Shown here piece by piece: positions 35,071 to 46,038 of a stretch of 64,000 nucleotides of DNA. This DNA is from Apiotrichum sp. Y4204 (Eukaryota > Basidiomycota > Tremellomycetes > Trichosporonales > Trichosporonaceae). The stretch's first letter is position 1, and every line of letters starts with the position of its first letter. The stretch spans positions 124,001 to 188,000 of the forward strand of contig JAMYHL010000005.1 in the NCBI GenBank assembly GCA_025531455.1. The letters are read 5' to 3'. The notes beneath the pieces are model-generated. The model saw only the letters and a list, made by a program, of their open reading frames with translations. It was not told the DNA's origin and ran no database searches. A program made the translations under genes and the position numbers.

Positions 35071-36748
35071 ATGCCCAAGCGGAAATCCAGCTCGAGCGAG
35101 CCCACTTCTTTTGCCACACCGTCTCTCACATCGCTGGACGCGGCATTGGACCTATTGGCGTGTGAGACGTTTACTCGCCTATCTTCCCTCACGTCCAAGT
35201 TTGAATCTGCTGCTGGGGTCAAGCTCAACGATGGCGTAATCAAGCGAAGATGGGATGAGGCTTGCATGCGATATTGGCTTATGAAGAGCATGGATGATCT
35301 CTCCTGTGCATCCTCGAGTAGTCTTAAGAATGAGGTCCCGATGGCGGATGATGACACTGGTAAGTCTCAACTCATGCTGATTATGACTAAATGGTACAGC
35401 CAGTGGCGATTGCACTCTCCGATCTACACCACTCAACTCTTCTCATCCGGGCGCGATTGCCACATTTGGTTTGAATACGGAGGAGGCACTCATATGGCGG
35501 CGATGGTCCCCGAAAGCCGGAGATATGGTCCTAGTCGAGCTTCCTTCTAATGCTGGGATATGGCCGGGTAAAGTACGATTGTGGCTCGTAGATATGTGCT
35601 TACGGACCAGGTCATTGACAAGAAAGTTGCGCTTCAAGGGCGGTCTCTTCCCCGCGGAAACCACTTTTACGCGGTCCGCATTTACAGTGAAGACATCGAG
35701 CCGTGCGTTCAGGACCTGTTTGGCTACTGACATCTACAGGGCAGTGACTATTAAGTCGCGGATGGTGCCATTGAGTGTACGCCCTTCACCTCCCCTACTG
35801 GCGTCGACCGAATTGCTCAGCGCATTCAACCACGCCTCAAACCCCACTACATTTGACATGGTGGCAGCTCATCGAGAAACAGCTGCCGCGCATGCCCGAT
35901 CACATCCAGGTGCCGGTGATGACGACGTGGTCGCTAGGGTAAAGGCGGACAAGGAACAGTGGCTCAAGTTCACGAACTGGCTCAACGAAGAGCGCCGGGT
36001 TGAGAAATTACGAGCGCTCGCGGAGGAGCGTGAACGTCGTCTCAAGGCAGTGACCAAGTCGGCCGACACCGAGCTTGAAGGTCTGGGAGAACTTGATGAC
36101 AACGACCAGTGCAAGCCGCGGAAACGTCGCGTCACAGCTTCAATCGTGCCGTTCACCTATGTTGCCACCAGTCACCACGTGCAGAAAATCGATGGCAGCC
36201 CAAGCGAGCGAGGCGGCATTTTCAAGCTTTCAACCACCACAACGCCACCTCGACGATACCTGGAGGCTGAAGGCTCGCAATCAATGTCGGCTTATATTCG
36301 TCCCGCCTTGTCAGCTCCATATCGGTCCAGCTCACCCCGGCGGATGGAGCGTCGTCGAAATGGTATCTTCAATGGCGCTGGGGAGTTTAGTCCACGTCCT
36401 CGCGGCTTGACGTACACTCCACCTCGAGTGCTGCCCAACGGCGATGAAACGGCTCCGTTTGGGTCGCCTAGTCCCGCTCCCTCTCTCAAGCAGTTCGATT
36501 TCGTCAGTCCCTTGGGCCCAGGCAAGCTTCGCAGTCTAGTACATGACGCCGATGACGACGCGATCATGCTGCCCAAAAGCGGCCAGGGCAGCAGCTTGGA
36601 AGTAGTACAGGAAGAAGGTGAGGAGGAAGCGAACTGGACGGTTGTCACACATCGTCGCAGCCATAGACGTGCAGGGTCCGCTCCAGTGGAGAAGGCTGGG
36701 AAGAGCGTTGTGACCACAGGTGCTAGTGACGATTTGATGCTTGCTTGA
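35071..36748 (+). CDS. PWWP-domain protein, probable chromatin reader
   Basis: 520 residues from exons 35071-35359, 35400-35572, 35611-35702 and 35740-36748, which join in one frame. The N-terminus is helical (SLTSLDAALDLLACETFTRL). The PWWP-like fold runs from about residue 132: RRWSPKAGDMVLVELPSNAG, IWPGKVIDKKVALQGRSLPR, then GNHFYAVRIYSEDIEPAV and a serine-rich boundary. PWWP domains bind methylated H3K36 and DNA in other proteins. After it comes a basic helical segment (FTNWLNEERRVEKLRALAEE), then PRKRR and disordered Ser/Pro-rich sequence ending DDLMLA. No catalytic domain is attached. It is divergent from the DHX29-like gene. The chromatin role is inferred from the domain. Confidence 0.78.
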
Positions 36749-36869
36749 GGAATGATGAGAGCACGTCTTGCCATTATCAGGAAGACCAGTAGTTGTAACA
36801 ACAATGTACATACATGTGTTTGTGGCGAACATGTAGTTATGGTTATGGACTGAGCGCCAAACAGCTGTG

Positions 36870-37442
36870 TCACGCTTTCCCCTCGAACCCCTGTGGTTGC
36901 CCACTACTACTGCTATTGTTACCGACATCGCGAGGACAACACCAATGAACACATGGCCCTTTGCCACCGATTGGGCCATCATTGCTGCTGGGTAACGAGA
37001 CATTCGATGCCCGTGGAGGCGATCCGACGAACGCCGCATTACGTTCTCGCCATTGCTCCACCGCCTCTGCCTTCATGGCGACCACTTGCTCGTCATTCGG
37101 GATGCTGTCTCGGCGCGCTTGAATGCTGGCTCGTCTTTCCTCGTACTGGTGCCTCACACTTTCGCACAGATCACAACCCGGATATAGGTACGGCGAGCCC
37201 GTATGCGTTTTGTGCCGTAAGCGAATTGCAGCGTGGAAAGCCGCGTCAAGATCGCCTCCGGTGTCTGTGAGCGCGTCATGGGCTTCCTGCCGCGTGAAAC
37301 CGCGTTTCCGTAGCGCTCGGAAATGGTCCGGATTAATGTCTTCCGGAGGTGCCCAACTCAGTCGTCGCCACCAAGTTGCTGGGATTGTAGCTTAAGGTTA
37401 GCTCAGTAACAAACTAGGATCGACAAACTCACGACTCGACAT
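36870..37442 (-). CDS. Small UBA-like domain protein, function unknown
   Basis: 176 residues. A 10-nt first coding exon (MSS plus one base) is joined across a roughly 42-nt intron (GTGAGT...CTAAC...AAG) to the main exon, which begins TIPATWWRRLSWAPPEDINP. The segment DHFRALRKRGFTRQEAHDAL, then TDTGGDLDAAFHAAI, has the pattern of a UBA/CUE-like three-helix domain. A CDLCES motif and a charged helix (RHQYEERRASIQARRDS) follow. The C-terminus contains CVHWCC and is Ser/Gly-rich. I do not recognise an orthologue in model yeasts. It could bind ubiquitin, but the defining surface loop is not a classic MGF/LGF motif (here KRGF). Divergent from the MaoC gene across 844 bp. Confidence 0.7.
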
Positions 37443-37668
37443 TATCGATGACAAGGGCAATGCAACCACGAAATCACCAGATATCGATGGTTTTGAAGTC
37501 GGAGTGACATGTGGGCTTCACATCGCATGTTTCGACGACTTTGCGCACTGGAGCACTGGCCACTGGCGCACTGGCGCACGGGCCGCACTGGTCTGTTGGG
37601 GTGCGGTGGGCTGGAACCTCTTGATCATGTGATTGGGAGCGAGGCATGATATTCCTGCCAGATGCGAT

Positions 37669-37702
37669 CTTTTGTTTGACAAGAGCTTTTGTTTGACAAG
37701 AG
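37669..37702. repeat. Exact 17-bp tandem duplication
   Basis: CTTTTGTTTGACAAGAG occurs twice head to tail (37669-37685 and 37686-37702). Confidence 0.9.
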
Positions 37703-38142
37703 TTAAAGAGTTATTGATCCATCCTACATAAATCCCTTCCTCTCGACCATCCGATGATCACTGGGGAAAATTGAGATCCGATCAGCCCATACGTTGGGAG
37801 GATCTATGCCCCGTATAAACCTCACGTCCGGTTTCGTGTATCAGTCGAGAGTACCAGACGTCACATCTAATGGACCCCGAACTCCGCCCCTTGGACAATG
37901 CGAGCTGAGCAGAATGTTGCGATGATAGCGCGTTTCTCGGTCTCTTCAATCCATCGCCCTCACAGGTCTTGAATATATGTATCACCTGTACGCGCTGTCG
38001 CCCAACCTCAACCCATCGAGATTGATTGGCGCACCTATGAATGTGGGCAATCGGCTATCGCCGAATGCCGTCGGTTACCAACATTCCGGCCAACATTGCA
38101 CCCCTTCCAGGCCTACCGGCCTGCAGATGATCCCCCCACCTG

Positions 38143-38158
38143 TCCCCACATGTGGGGA
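38143..38158. promoter_or_regulatory. Perfect 16-bp palindrome upstream of the MaoC gene
   Basis: TCCCCACATGTGGGGA reads the same on both strands. It lies 128 bp before the ATG at 38287. The CACATGTG centre resembles an E-box, and the whole could bind a dimeric regulator. Binding is inference. Confidence 0.5.
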
Positions 38159-38286
38159 TATGCGGTAATCTCGGCTCCATGACATGGACTCCGGCCGTCC
38201 AGGCCCCCATTGCCAAAGCTTTATTAACAGGTTGGTCGTCCCCATCACCATCACACTCATCTTCCTCATCATCAACTTCTGTCACC

Positions 38287-39316
38287 ATGGGCAACCCAGG
38301 CGCTGGATTCGAATACCCTCCCACCGAGGTGACTTGGCTGAAGCGGGATGCCCTCCTGTTCGCCAACTCCATCGGCGCCACCGCGGCCGATGAGCTTCAC
38401 TTCCTTTACGTGAGTCGCCTGGTCTTGTGTCACGAGATGGATGTGAAAGCTAATGGATGTAGGAGCTCCACCCTGACTTCGCCGTGTTCCCGACATACCC
38501 AATTATTCTTCGTACGTCCCAAGTACTGGTTGACGTTGTCCTGACCACTTAGCTTTCAAGACCAACACCCAGGAGGTTGTTGACTTCTATGCGTCGCAGC
38601 GCGCTGTCCCAATCCCCGATGTTCCCAAGTTCGACTCACGCCGTGTCGTCGATGGTCAGCGTCACATGTTCTTCTACAAGCCGCTGCCCTCCACCTCTGC
38701 TGGTCGCCAGTTTGAGATTCGCTCCAAGGTCCTCGGCGTTTGGGACAAGGGAAAGCCCGGAAGTGTCGTCGACACTCAGACCGACCTCGTTGACAAGGCG
38801 ACTGGGGAGGTGTACACCCGCGCCATTGGGTCGGCCTTCTTTGTTGGCCAAGGTGGATGGGGTGGCCCGAAGGGCCCCGCAACTCCCTCGTTCCCTCCTC
38901 CGCAAGGCAAGACGCCTGACCTGGTGTTCTCCGACCAGACCACGAAGGAGACTGCTCTCCTCTACCGCCTGAACGGAGACTACAACCCCCTCCACGCCAC
39001 TCCTGAGCCTGGACAGAAGATGGGCTTTGGTGGCGAGATCATCCACGGTCTTTACAGCTGGAATTCGACGGCCCACGGCCTGCTCAAGGCTGTTGGTGGT
39101 AGCAACCCCGCCAACATCAAGGAGTACCAGGCTCGCTTCGCCAGCCCCGTCAAGCCTGGAGACAAGCTTGTTACATCTGTCTGGCGCACCGGCAATGTCG
39201 ACAAGGACGGTTTCGAGGAGGTGCGTTTCGAGACCAAGGTCGAGGGTGGAAAGGTATGCCTCAGCAACGGTCGGGCCCTCATCAAGGTCACTCAGCCAGC
39301 TAAGAGCAAGCTTTGA
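38287..39316 (+). CDS. Peroxisomal MaoC-type enoyl-CoA hydratase 2-like protein
   Basis: 311 residues from exons 38287-38409, 38463-38511 and 38553-39316. Double hot-dog protein of the hydratase 2 family, which hydrates trans-2-enoyl-CoA to (R)-3-hydroxyacyl-CoA in peroxisomal beta-oxidation. The first hot-dog half includes LLFANSIGATAADELHFLY, ELHPDFAVFPTYP and VDGQRHMFFYKPLP. The second half carries the catalytic hydratase motif YRLNGDYNPLHATPE (Asp and His in DxNPLH), then GFGGEIIHGLYSWNSTAHG. The C-terminal tripeptide SKL is a canonical PTS1 peroxisome signal. It stands alone, not fused to the dehydrogenase part of multifunctional Fox2. The start MGNPGAGFEYPPTEVTW fits the family. Confidence 0.92.
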
Positions 39317-42300
39317 CCGGCTCAGAGTATTGATAGGGTTTTCAGCAGTATTCCATAGGTCGATGTGATATAACACTCTCGGTGCAATTTGCTCTTGAGG
39401 ATAGTGGAGCCGCGCCGCGCGCTTCTGACACGGTGTAGGCGTTTGCGTGCTCGAGGATCTTGCAGACTCAACACGGCAGAAGCATTATCACGGTGCAGAC
39501 CAACAATCATGATATCTGCACCCATGAGCCGCTTCGCGCAACCAGGGCGACTCCACTTGATCCAAGGTCTCATCCGAGCGTAGAGAATAATCCATAGGTT
39601 ATCGTGATTGGCCGCCATATCTATTGTGTTTGCAACGCAAAAAAAAAAAAAAACATGCACACGCAATAGGTAACATTTACTAAGGCTAAGCATGTCAGCA
39701 ACATACGAACAAGTCGTCCTAGTGTAAAAAATGCTAGTCTGGTCTGCATGTGCAGGACAGACAAATGATCCAGGACGGCCGAGCATGTCACCGTGCAAGT
39801 CGTTTTGATCGTGCACGCCTGTGCATACAGTAGATGCACGCATACGCAATTCTTAGCAAGAATGCTTGGGAGACTCTTACTGCATCTCTCTTCCCGTCCG
39901 TACGAAACGGTGGACTGGCGAAACTCGATCTGTTTGCACTGAATGTACCGTCTACATAGTATCCTGGGCACCGCCTCTTAAAAATGTCGCCATCTGCATA
40001 GCTGAAAAAAAAAAAAAAAAGTATTGGCATTGTTTGCTTGATAAAAATAAAACTGCCCGCCAGCTGGTTTGGAGACCCTTGTAGGGGAACTTTCATCTCA
40101 CCGGGACGTGGAAGCTCGGAGTATCATGCAGAAAGCAGACCGAACGTTGTACAAGTGGAACGAAAAGACGCCATCTGTCGCTATCAATATTGAAAGGCGG
40201 CACCACATTAGCTTCGCATCCAGTCAAATACCTTAAGTGACTTTAACTCTGTGTTGGGTTGGGCTTTGAGATGAGAAAGTATAACGTCACCTTTTGTCAT
40301 TGGTGGATGACATTGATCCTCGATTTTTCCATCTTGAAAACGTGGGACGAATTCAGACCTTGCCGTCTAAGAGACTTGGTGCCCATTGCGTTTGACCTGA
40401 ATACTCATGTGGGATGCTATTCAGATCAAAGCATAATGGGCATTCGGTCGACGGCTTCACTTGCTCATTACGTTCCTTTTCGGTGCGTGCTTCATGTGTA
40501 GTTGGCGAGTTGTTCATATCTGCCTGTCGTTCGACTTTTGTTTGTCCTCGAATGGGGTGTTGGATTCTGGGCCTATTCCGTTTTTCTGTTATTTTGGTGG
40601 TTGTCACATTTTTGTCATCCTGATGTGACCTGTCGGCCATTGCCTGCTCATTATATTGGCTGTCCCTATTAGAGTCTGAACAGTGCGTGACAGGTGCGGA
40701 GACTAAAAAAAAATTCCCGAATAGACCACGAAGATGGCACCTGAATGAAGTCCACACGTAATTGTGCTGCCGAGATTTGTTCGGCGTTTGACTTCCACAA
40801 AATCTGAGAAGTTTGATCAAAGTTGAGTTCATTGACCAATGCACTAACTCAGGGTGCTATAGAAACATGCCGACGATGGGATCAGTGCAATACGAGCTAT
40901 TAATGCCCGCCGATGCCAGCATGCACAGTGTAAGAAGAGTAAGCAATGCTTGAGCTTTCTCGTTGCCTGACATAGCACATCGCAATGCCGTCCCGCTGGA
41001 AGACTCCTATGCTTGTTCACACCGTCTCTCCTTACAGGGAATTCATTCTTCCGTTCTGAAGCCCACCCCACCAGTTTGCTTAAACATGCCTGTGCAGAGC
41101 GATGTACCTGTCTCACACCTATAGGTTGACAGTCGATGTCCCCACCGGCCCATGGATGGGTGATTGAATAGTAGGGCTTTATGTCGCTGTCGGGTCATCA
41201 TGACACTCTTATAAGACTACCAAATATGTCGTTTTTGCCTCATAATTAGCCGGCAGTGACAGCTGGTGAGCCCAATAAGGCCCACTTCAAATGCCGCTTG
41301 AAAGAATGTGCGGCCACCCAAAACCACCTTACTAGTGGTTAGTGAGGTCCTCATGGCAAACTGTCTACACGTTGCACTAGGTTTCCTACAGCAGCTTTTG
41401 AGATACAAAGGGTAGGCGCAGCTGCTCCTGCTACGCTACCTGTAAACTACGCATGGCATTTCACCAGAGGAAGTGGTGGGGTGGTAGTTTGCGTGCTCTG
41501 AAAGACCTAAGCATCCATTTTCAGAGCGCAGAGGGGTTTCAGACACCCTACCTGAAGGAGCAGCATCGATTTGTGGAGCTGCAGTCACAGCGTAACACAG
41601 ACAAAACGCCTAACCTAGTTAAACAGCATCCGGCACAGTCGTCGCGCCCGAGCCATCATATCGATCCTCCAGCACTTTGGTACAGCAACTCAAAACATTT
41701 GTTTATTTTATTTTTTCCATTTGCTTTGGTTCTCATGACCAGTGCGTTGCGGTCTATTCTTCTGCAATTTCCCCGAGCTGGGGCCGATCCTCGCTGCACC
41801 ACCAATGTCGTGATTGTCGATGCTCAGGCGTACTGTAAGTTGCGATGTGCTGTACAAAACCAGCGGTCTCCTCTGGCCGGTTACTCTGGCACTGGCTGCT
41901 CCTGTTGGCTGTGACATAGATAAATGATACTCTGCCTGATACTGATTCAAGAGGTGTCGCCGGCGAATTCGCTCCAAGTAGACAACCTCGGTGCCCTCTG
42001 TTTAACTGAGACAGAGCAAGGGGGCGGTCTGTGTCCGAATGTTTGAACCCCATATTGCATTATCCTTGCTGGTGTCAGCACAGACCAAATGGACGGGAAA
42101 AGCTCCATTAGCCTGCTTCATAACCGAAGGTACTCTCATTACCTGTCTCCACCTACTGTATATCTACAGTGACGGGGGCAAAGTCTGCACCACTTGCCGA
42201 ATTACACCGTAGGGTGTCGTTCACCGCCATCTGCAACCGGTGAGGCTGCCTCCCACAGTGCTTCTAGAATTTTGGGACGTGCTCAGGTCTGTTGTATTTC

Positions 42301-42895
42301 TCTGACTTTTTCCTGATGCATTAAACGGCTTGGATTGCATGCATGTTGAAGTGCAATTTTAACAGTCAAGTAGCTGTGTAGCTAATGCATATCATACAAA
42401 AAATCAGCACCTGTTTAGAATGAGATTGTTGCAGCAGAGCTTGCCCAGTATCGCTCTGTGGTGCCAACATTTTGCTCCCCGCTGTACTGGACATCAAGAC
42501 AGTTAACATGTTAACATGCTTGGGGGCTTTACTTAAGTACTTCTCGAACTCGTGAATAAAATGAGACCCAAGGTGCAACACATCCTCCTGTTCCCGATTG
42601 GAAAGATTTGAATTGCAAAAGAGTCTCCTTGTATTGTCCTTCTACCAGGGGAGAAAATGCTCCTCCAATTCGTACAGCTTCCACGCGAGTCTCCTTCACC
42701 TTTGCCGAAGTGACTCAACTGCGAACCATTGAATCGATCAACAACAACGCGTTCATAAGAGGGGAATGATCCGAACACACTCAATTCAAGGACTTCGATC
42801 AATGGTCGGAAAAATGAGAGCTCCTTCATTTGTGCATGTGCATTGACAGCTGTAACTGTACTTGTACGATACATATCGATATGTATGCTATTGAC
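39317..42895. other. 3.6-kb stretch with no recognisable gene
   Basis: The longest gene-free stretch of the window, between the 3' ends of two convergent genes. It looks AT-richer than the coding regions and holds two A runs (39639-39653 and 40005-40020). The largest frames (40353-40844 minus, 163 codons; 41453-41914 plus, 153 codons) have no motif, signal peptide or plausible splice context. I see no terminal repeats or transposase/reverse-transcriptase motifs. It may hold decayed sequence, a non-coding transcript or long 3' UTRs. Confidence 0.55.
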
Positions 42896-43742
42896 TTAAA
42901 GAAGGCCCGCCACTGAGCCGCCCGCGACAGCGCCCAACAAACCCATCATGCTGATGACAGAGGCAGACTGGGCCGAAGAGGGTTTGCCCGACGCAGATGG
43001 GGACGCGACCGGTCCGCTCTGCGAGGGCTGGGTCGAGTTGCCGTTGCCTTGGCCCGAAGCGGCATCAGATGTGCAAACATCGTCGGCAGGGACAGTGTAG
43101 TTGGACAGCAGAGTCAAATCGGTGCACTGGTAGAGGTCGCTGTCACCCTGTCATGTCAACGGGCAGGTCCGGATATATGTCGACTTACACCATTGTACTG
43201 AATGAGCAGAGTAACCTGCGATCCGTTGGTAAGACCAAGACCGAGACCTCCCAGGTCAATGTTCCAGCATGCCTCTCCGGGCTTCGTGAGCTGGTCTAGT
43301 GAGCACGGCGATTGTTACAATCAAAACTGTACCTTGAACCAATCGGTCACCTTGGGAATGGCGGTCCCATTGCTAGTGGCATTGAAATCCTGGAAAGAGG
43401 TGGGGTTCAGGCTGGTTGTGACGAAGGCCTGGACACTCGCGGTAGCGTGATGAGAGTTGATCCTCACGGGACCCTTGCCTAGAGGGAATGGCTGACGCTG
43501 GCCGGGGTTGTCGAAGCCACCACAGAACTACATGTTAATATATCCGGTACGCGAAACCCTCAGTACAAGAGGGGTACTGACCTTCGTCTCAATGTCCTCG
43601 TTGAAGCCACGCGTGGCCTGAGAGTTAGCATCCAGCAACAGTGGGGACTTGCTTCACTTACGGGGTAGTCGAGGGTGAAGTGTCCAAGGGCGGTGGAGGC
43701 CAGCAGAGACGACGCCACAAGTGCGTTGATTGTGAAGAGCAT
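42896..43742 (-). CDS. BIM1-like copper-binding, GPI-anchored protein (LPMO-like X325 family)
   Basis: About 221 residues. The signal peptide MLFTINALVASSLLASTALG ends exactly before His21, so the mature protein starts HFTLDYP. An N-terminal histidine is the hallmark of the copper brace in lytic polysaccharide monooxygenases and of the BIM1/X325 group that takes up copper in Cryptococcus. A second histidine candidate lies in RINSHHATASVQAF. Cysteines in FCGGFDNPGQ, EACWNID, LYQCTDL and DDVCTSD probably form disulfides. The Ser/Gly/Pro-rich region and terminal hydrophobic tail (MMGLLGAVAGGSVAGLL) indicate a GPI anchor. At least four short introns are present; one acceptor choice (before LTKPGEACW) rests on reading frame. 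Copper uptake is inferred from the family. Confidence 0.87.
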
Positions 43743-44812
43743 TGTTGGTCTGGAAGTGATGGTTATGGGAAACTGAAGATGAAGAACAGACGACACAATT
43801 CTCTGGAGGAGCAATGTCGAAGATGCTGCCAAGCAAGGCGGATATTTATAGGATTGAAGGTGTTTGTGAGCAGCCATCGCGTCCGGAGCGTTGGGAGAAA
43901 GCCACGAGCATTTCCCGACTGCAGGAAAGCAGCCCTTGATTGGCCAGTGTTAGTCACTTGGTGATCAAGAATGTTGAGGCGAAACATGAATATGTCTCAA
44001 AAGTCGGGGCCCCAGCGGTTTGAATCAACAAAAGCCTCGATCAGCAGAGGCATTTAATCAATTAATCTCACGATAATCTCATGAGCTCATGAATCTCACA
44101 TGGCGCACATGCGCACATGGCCACATGGCGTACATGGCCATCTGTCGATATCTGTCATCTTTTGGTCCCGGATTCGCACAGGACTATTATGTCTGGGCAA
44201 CAAGTAGAGTAGCGGGTTTCGGCAGAGAATGCTGTTGCAAACAATATTCTGACGAGACAAGTTCGAATGGGATCAAGGTCGTTAACCCATCTCCTCACTG
44301 CGAGTTCACGGGTGACGTGCAGGACGATCTTGTCCGTTGTCCAGAGTATGATATCTGCAGAGGAAAATAGGATTTTAAGTGGCATAGGCTGTGCATCTGT
44401 TCTGTCTACTTGTGAGCTCAACAGATCCGAGTCTTGTATCCTGCAGCTCGAAGTTCGTCGCAGAACTCGAACAAAAGCCATGATCGCATAGAGGTCATTC
44501 TAAAGCTGGCTGAGAGTAGATCGTCGCGATGGGTTAGTCTCAATTCTTTCGAATGTTTGATGACATAGGCCAGTGCTGTTGGCCGTAGGCCCTCACACGG
44601 CTCCATGGACAAACCAGCAAGAGAGCGACAATCTAAAAGGTGCAACCTTCAATGCGAGACGAAGTGAGGCATATCTTGTATGTGGCATCTGTTCATGAAT
44701 AAGGAAAAGAAAAATGTCCTGTGTCGTGTGCATTGGGGCTCATCCTTGTACATCCTGGGTCAGTCCGCGCGACCGGGGTGCAGGTCAACGGTGGCCAGGA
44801 CTACTGGATGCC
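43743..44812. other. Intergenic: BIM1-like promoter and CHS7 3' flank
   Basis: About 1.07 kb. A stutter of CATGGC/CACATG/CTCATGAG words fills 44059-44150. No gene is supported; frames around 44155-44491 lack motifs. Confidence 0.55.
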
Positions 44813-46038
44813 TTAGTAATGCGAGTTGTAGTCGTTACCGTAGTCATAAGATTTGGAGGAACCGCCTTGGTAATTGCCGCCGTACATGTTGTTGCCGCCG
44901 TAACCACCCACGAGGGAGCCACCGGAGCCACGGAAAGCAGACTGCGAGTCATCCTCCATGTACTCTGGGTTTGGCTGGGCAAGTCAGCGGCATTCCATGC
45001 CAAATGATCTCAAACTTACCGCAAGGAGAGGATCCTTGATTTCCCACACGGCCACCTTCGATCCGACAGAGAACTCCAAATCCTCCTTGGTGATGGCTTA
45101 CTGTCAGTCGTACTCTCTCAACAAAAGGTGAATCACTCACAATCCCAATACTTGTAGATCATCATGACAGTGAACAGCATGCAAAGTTGGAAAAAGAAGA
45201 CACCGTCGATGTAGTGTGAGACGGCGTCGCAAATGGTAACGCTGAAGGCCAACAGAAGAATGCAGCCGACCGCGTAAAAGCCCACACCGAAGACGATGTC
45301 ACCGATGACCCAGCGGTCGTCGAGAGTGCGAATCACCAGAATGAGCTGCGAGACAATGTAGATCACAGCCACAATGAGAGGGAAGACGAGGTAGGTGATG
45401 AAGAGACCAACGGGCTTGGTTTTGCTCAAACCGCCAGTGCTCTTGAACGTGCCGATGGCGACAATGAAGCATATCGCCCAGATCACGAGGCAGCTGAGAC
45501 GAAGAGACTGGTGTTAGTGTCCACATGCCCACACGCACATACCCAAAGACTCATCGGAGTACCGTCTTCATACAGTTGGAAGCCAACAAACCCGTTAATC
45601 AAAATACACCAATAGAGAGCTCCGATAGCCCCTGCGTAGACTGCGGCAAACCATGGGTACACAACGTTCGAAGTCGGAATGACGGAGGAGTCCAGGAAAA
45701 TGGCAAGCAGTTCCGAGAACATGTAAATGTAGAAGAAAAGAACAATCTCCTTGCGACCAACAGCAGTATATTTTGACCGCACATGGAACAGCATGATAAT
45801 GGTCATCGCTAATGCTGCAATGTGGACGAAGCATGTTGCTGAGAGCCGTCAGAAGGAGAACATGCAATCCATACATACCTGGTTGGAAGATAATCTGGCG
45901 GCCCAGCTGTACATTACGAGCGTAACATGTTGGCTCAATACCGGTCGAAGGGCCAAGCATCGGGCAAACAATCATGGCTGCCCTCTGGCATACCCAATCG
46001 AATGAGCCAAACTCGAACGCAGCGACTTTCAACGACAT
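44813..46038 (-). CDS. CHS7: Chitin synthase export chaperone Chs7
   Basis: About 330 residues. ER membrane chaperone needed for export of class-III-type chitin synthase (Chs3) to the cell surface. The N-terminal signature [19 protein letters not shown], then [20 protein letters not shown], is diagnostic. Seven or so membrane segments follow (e.g. [71 protein letters not shown]). The C-terminal tail is cytosolic and unusual: after [15 protein letters not shown] it becomes Gly/Tyr/Asn/Ser-rich ([16 protein letters not shown] ... [11 protein letters not shown]). Introns lie near 45842-45879, 45497-45541, 45085-45140 and 44976-45020. It is divergent from the phosphoglycerate mutase gene. Confidence 0.94.

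Larger units (their letters stand above)
37443..38286. other. Divergent promoter UBA-like/MaoC gene
   Basis: 844 bp with three local oddities: a CACTGG/GCGCACTGG stutter at 37543-37591, an exact 17-bp tandem duplication at 37669-37702, and a 16-bp perfect palindrome at 38143-38158. No gene is supported. Confidence 0.6.

Noticed and set aside
38636..39376. 246-codon minus-strand frame opposite the MaoC hydratase
   Set aside because: Antisense shadow of a gene with catalytic motifs and a PTS1; no independent motif.
40353..40844. 163-codon minus-strand frame in the gene-free island
   Set aside because: Composition is unlike the coding genes here, there is no motif, signal peptide or membrane segment, and no splice context links it to neighbours.
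40844..42240. Short Cys-containing strings (e.g. VCTTCR, TCRRWDQC) that hint at decayed zinc fingers
   Set aside because: Spacing does not fit Zn2Cys6 or other fingers and stops intervene; chance is the simpler explanation.
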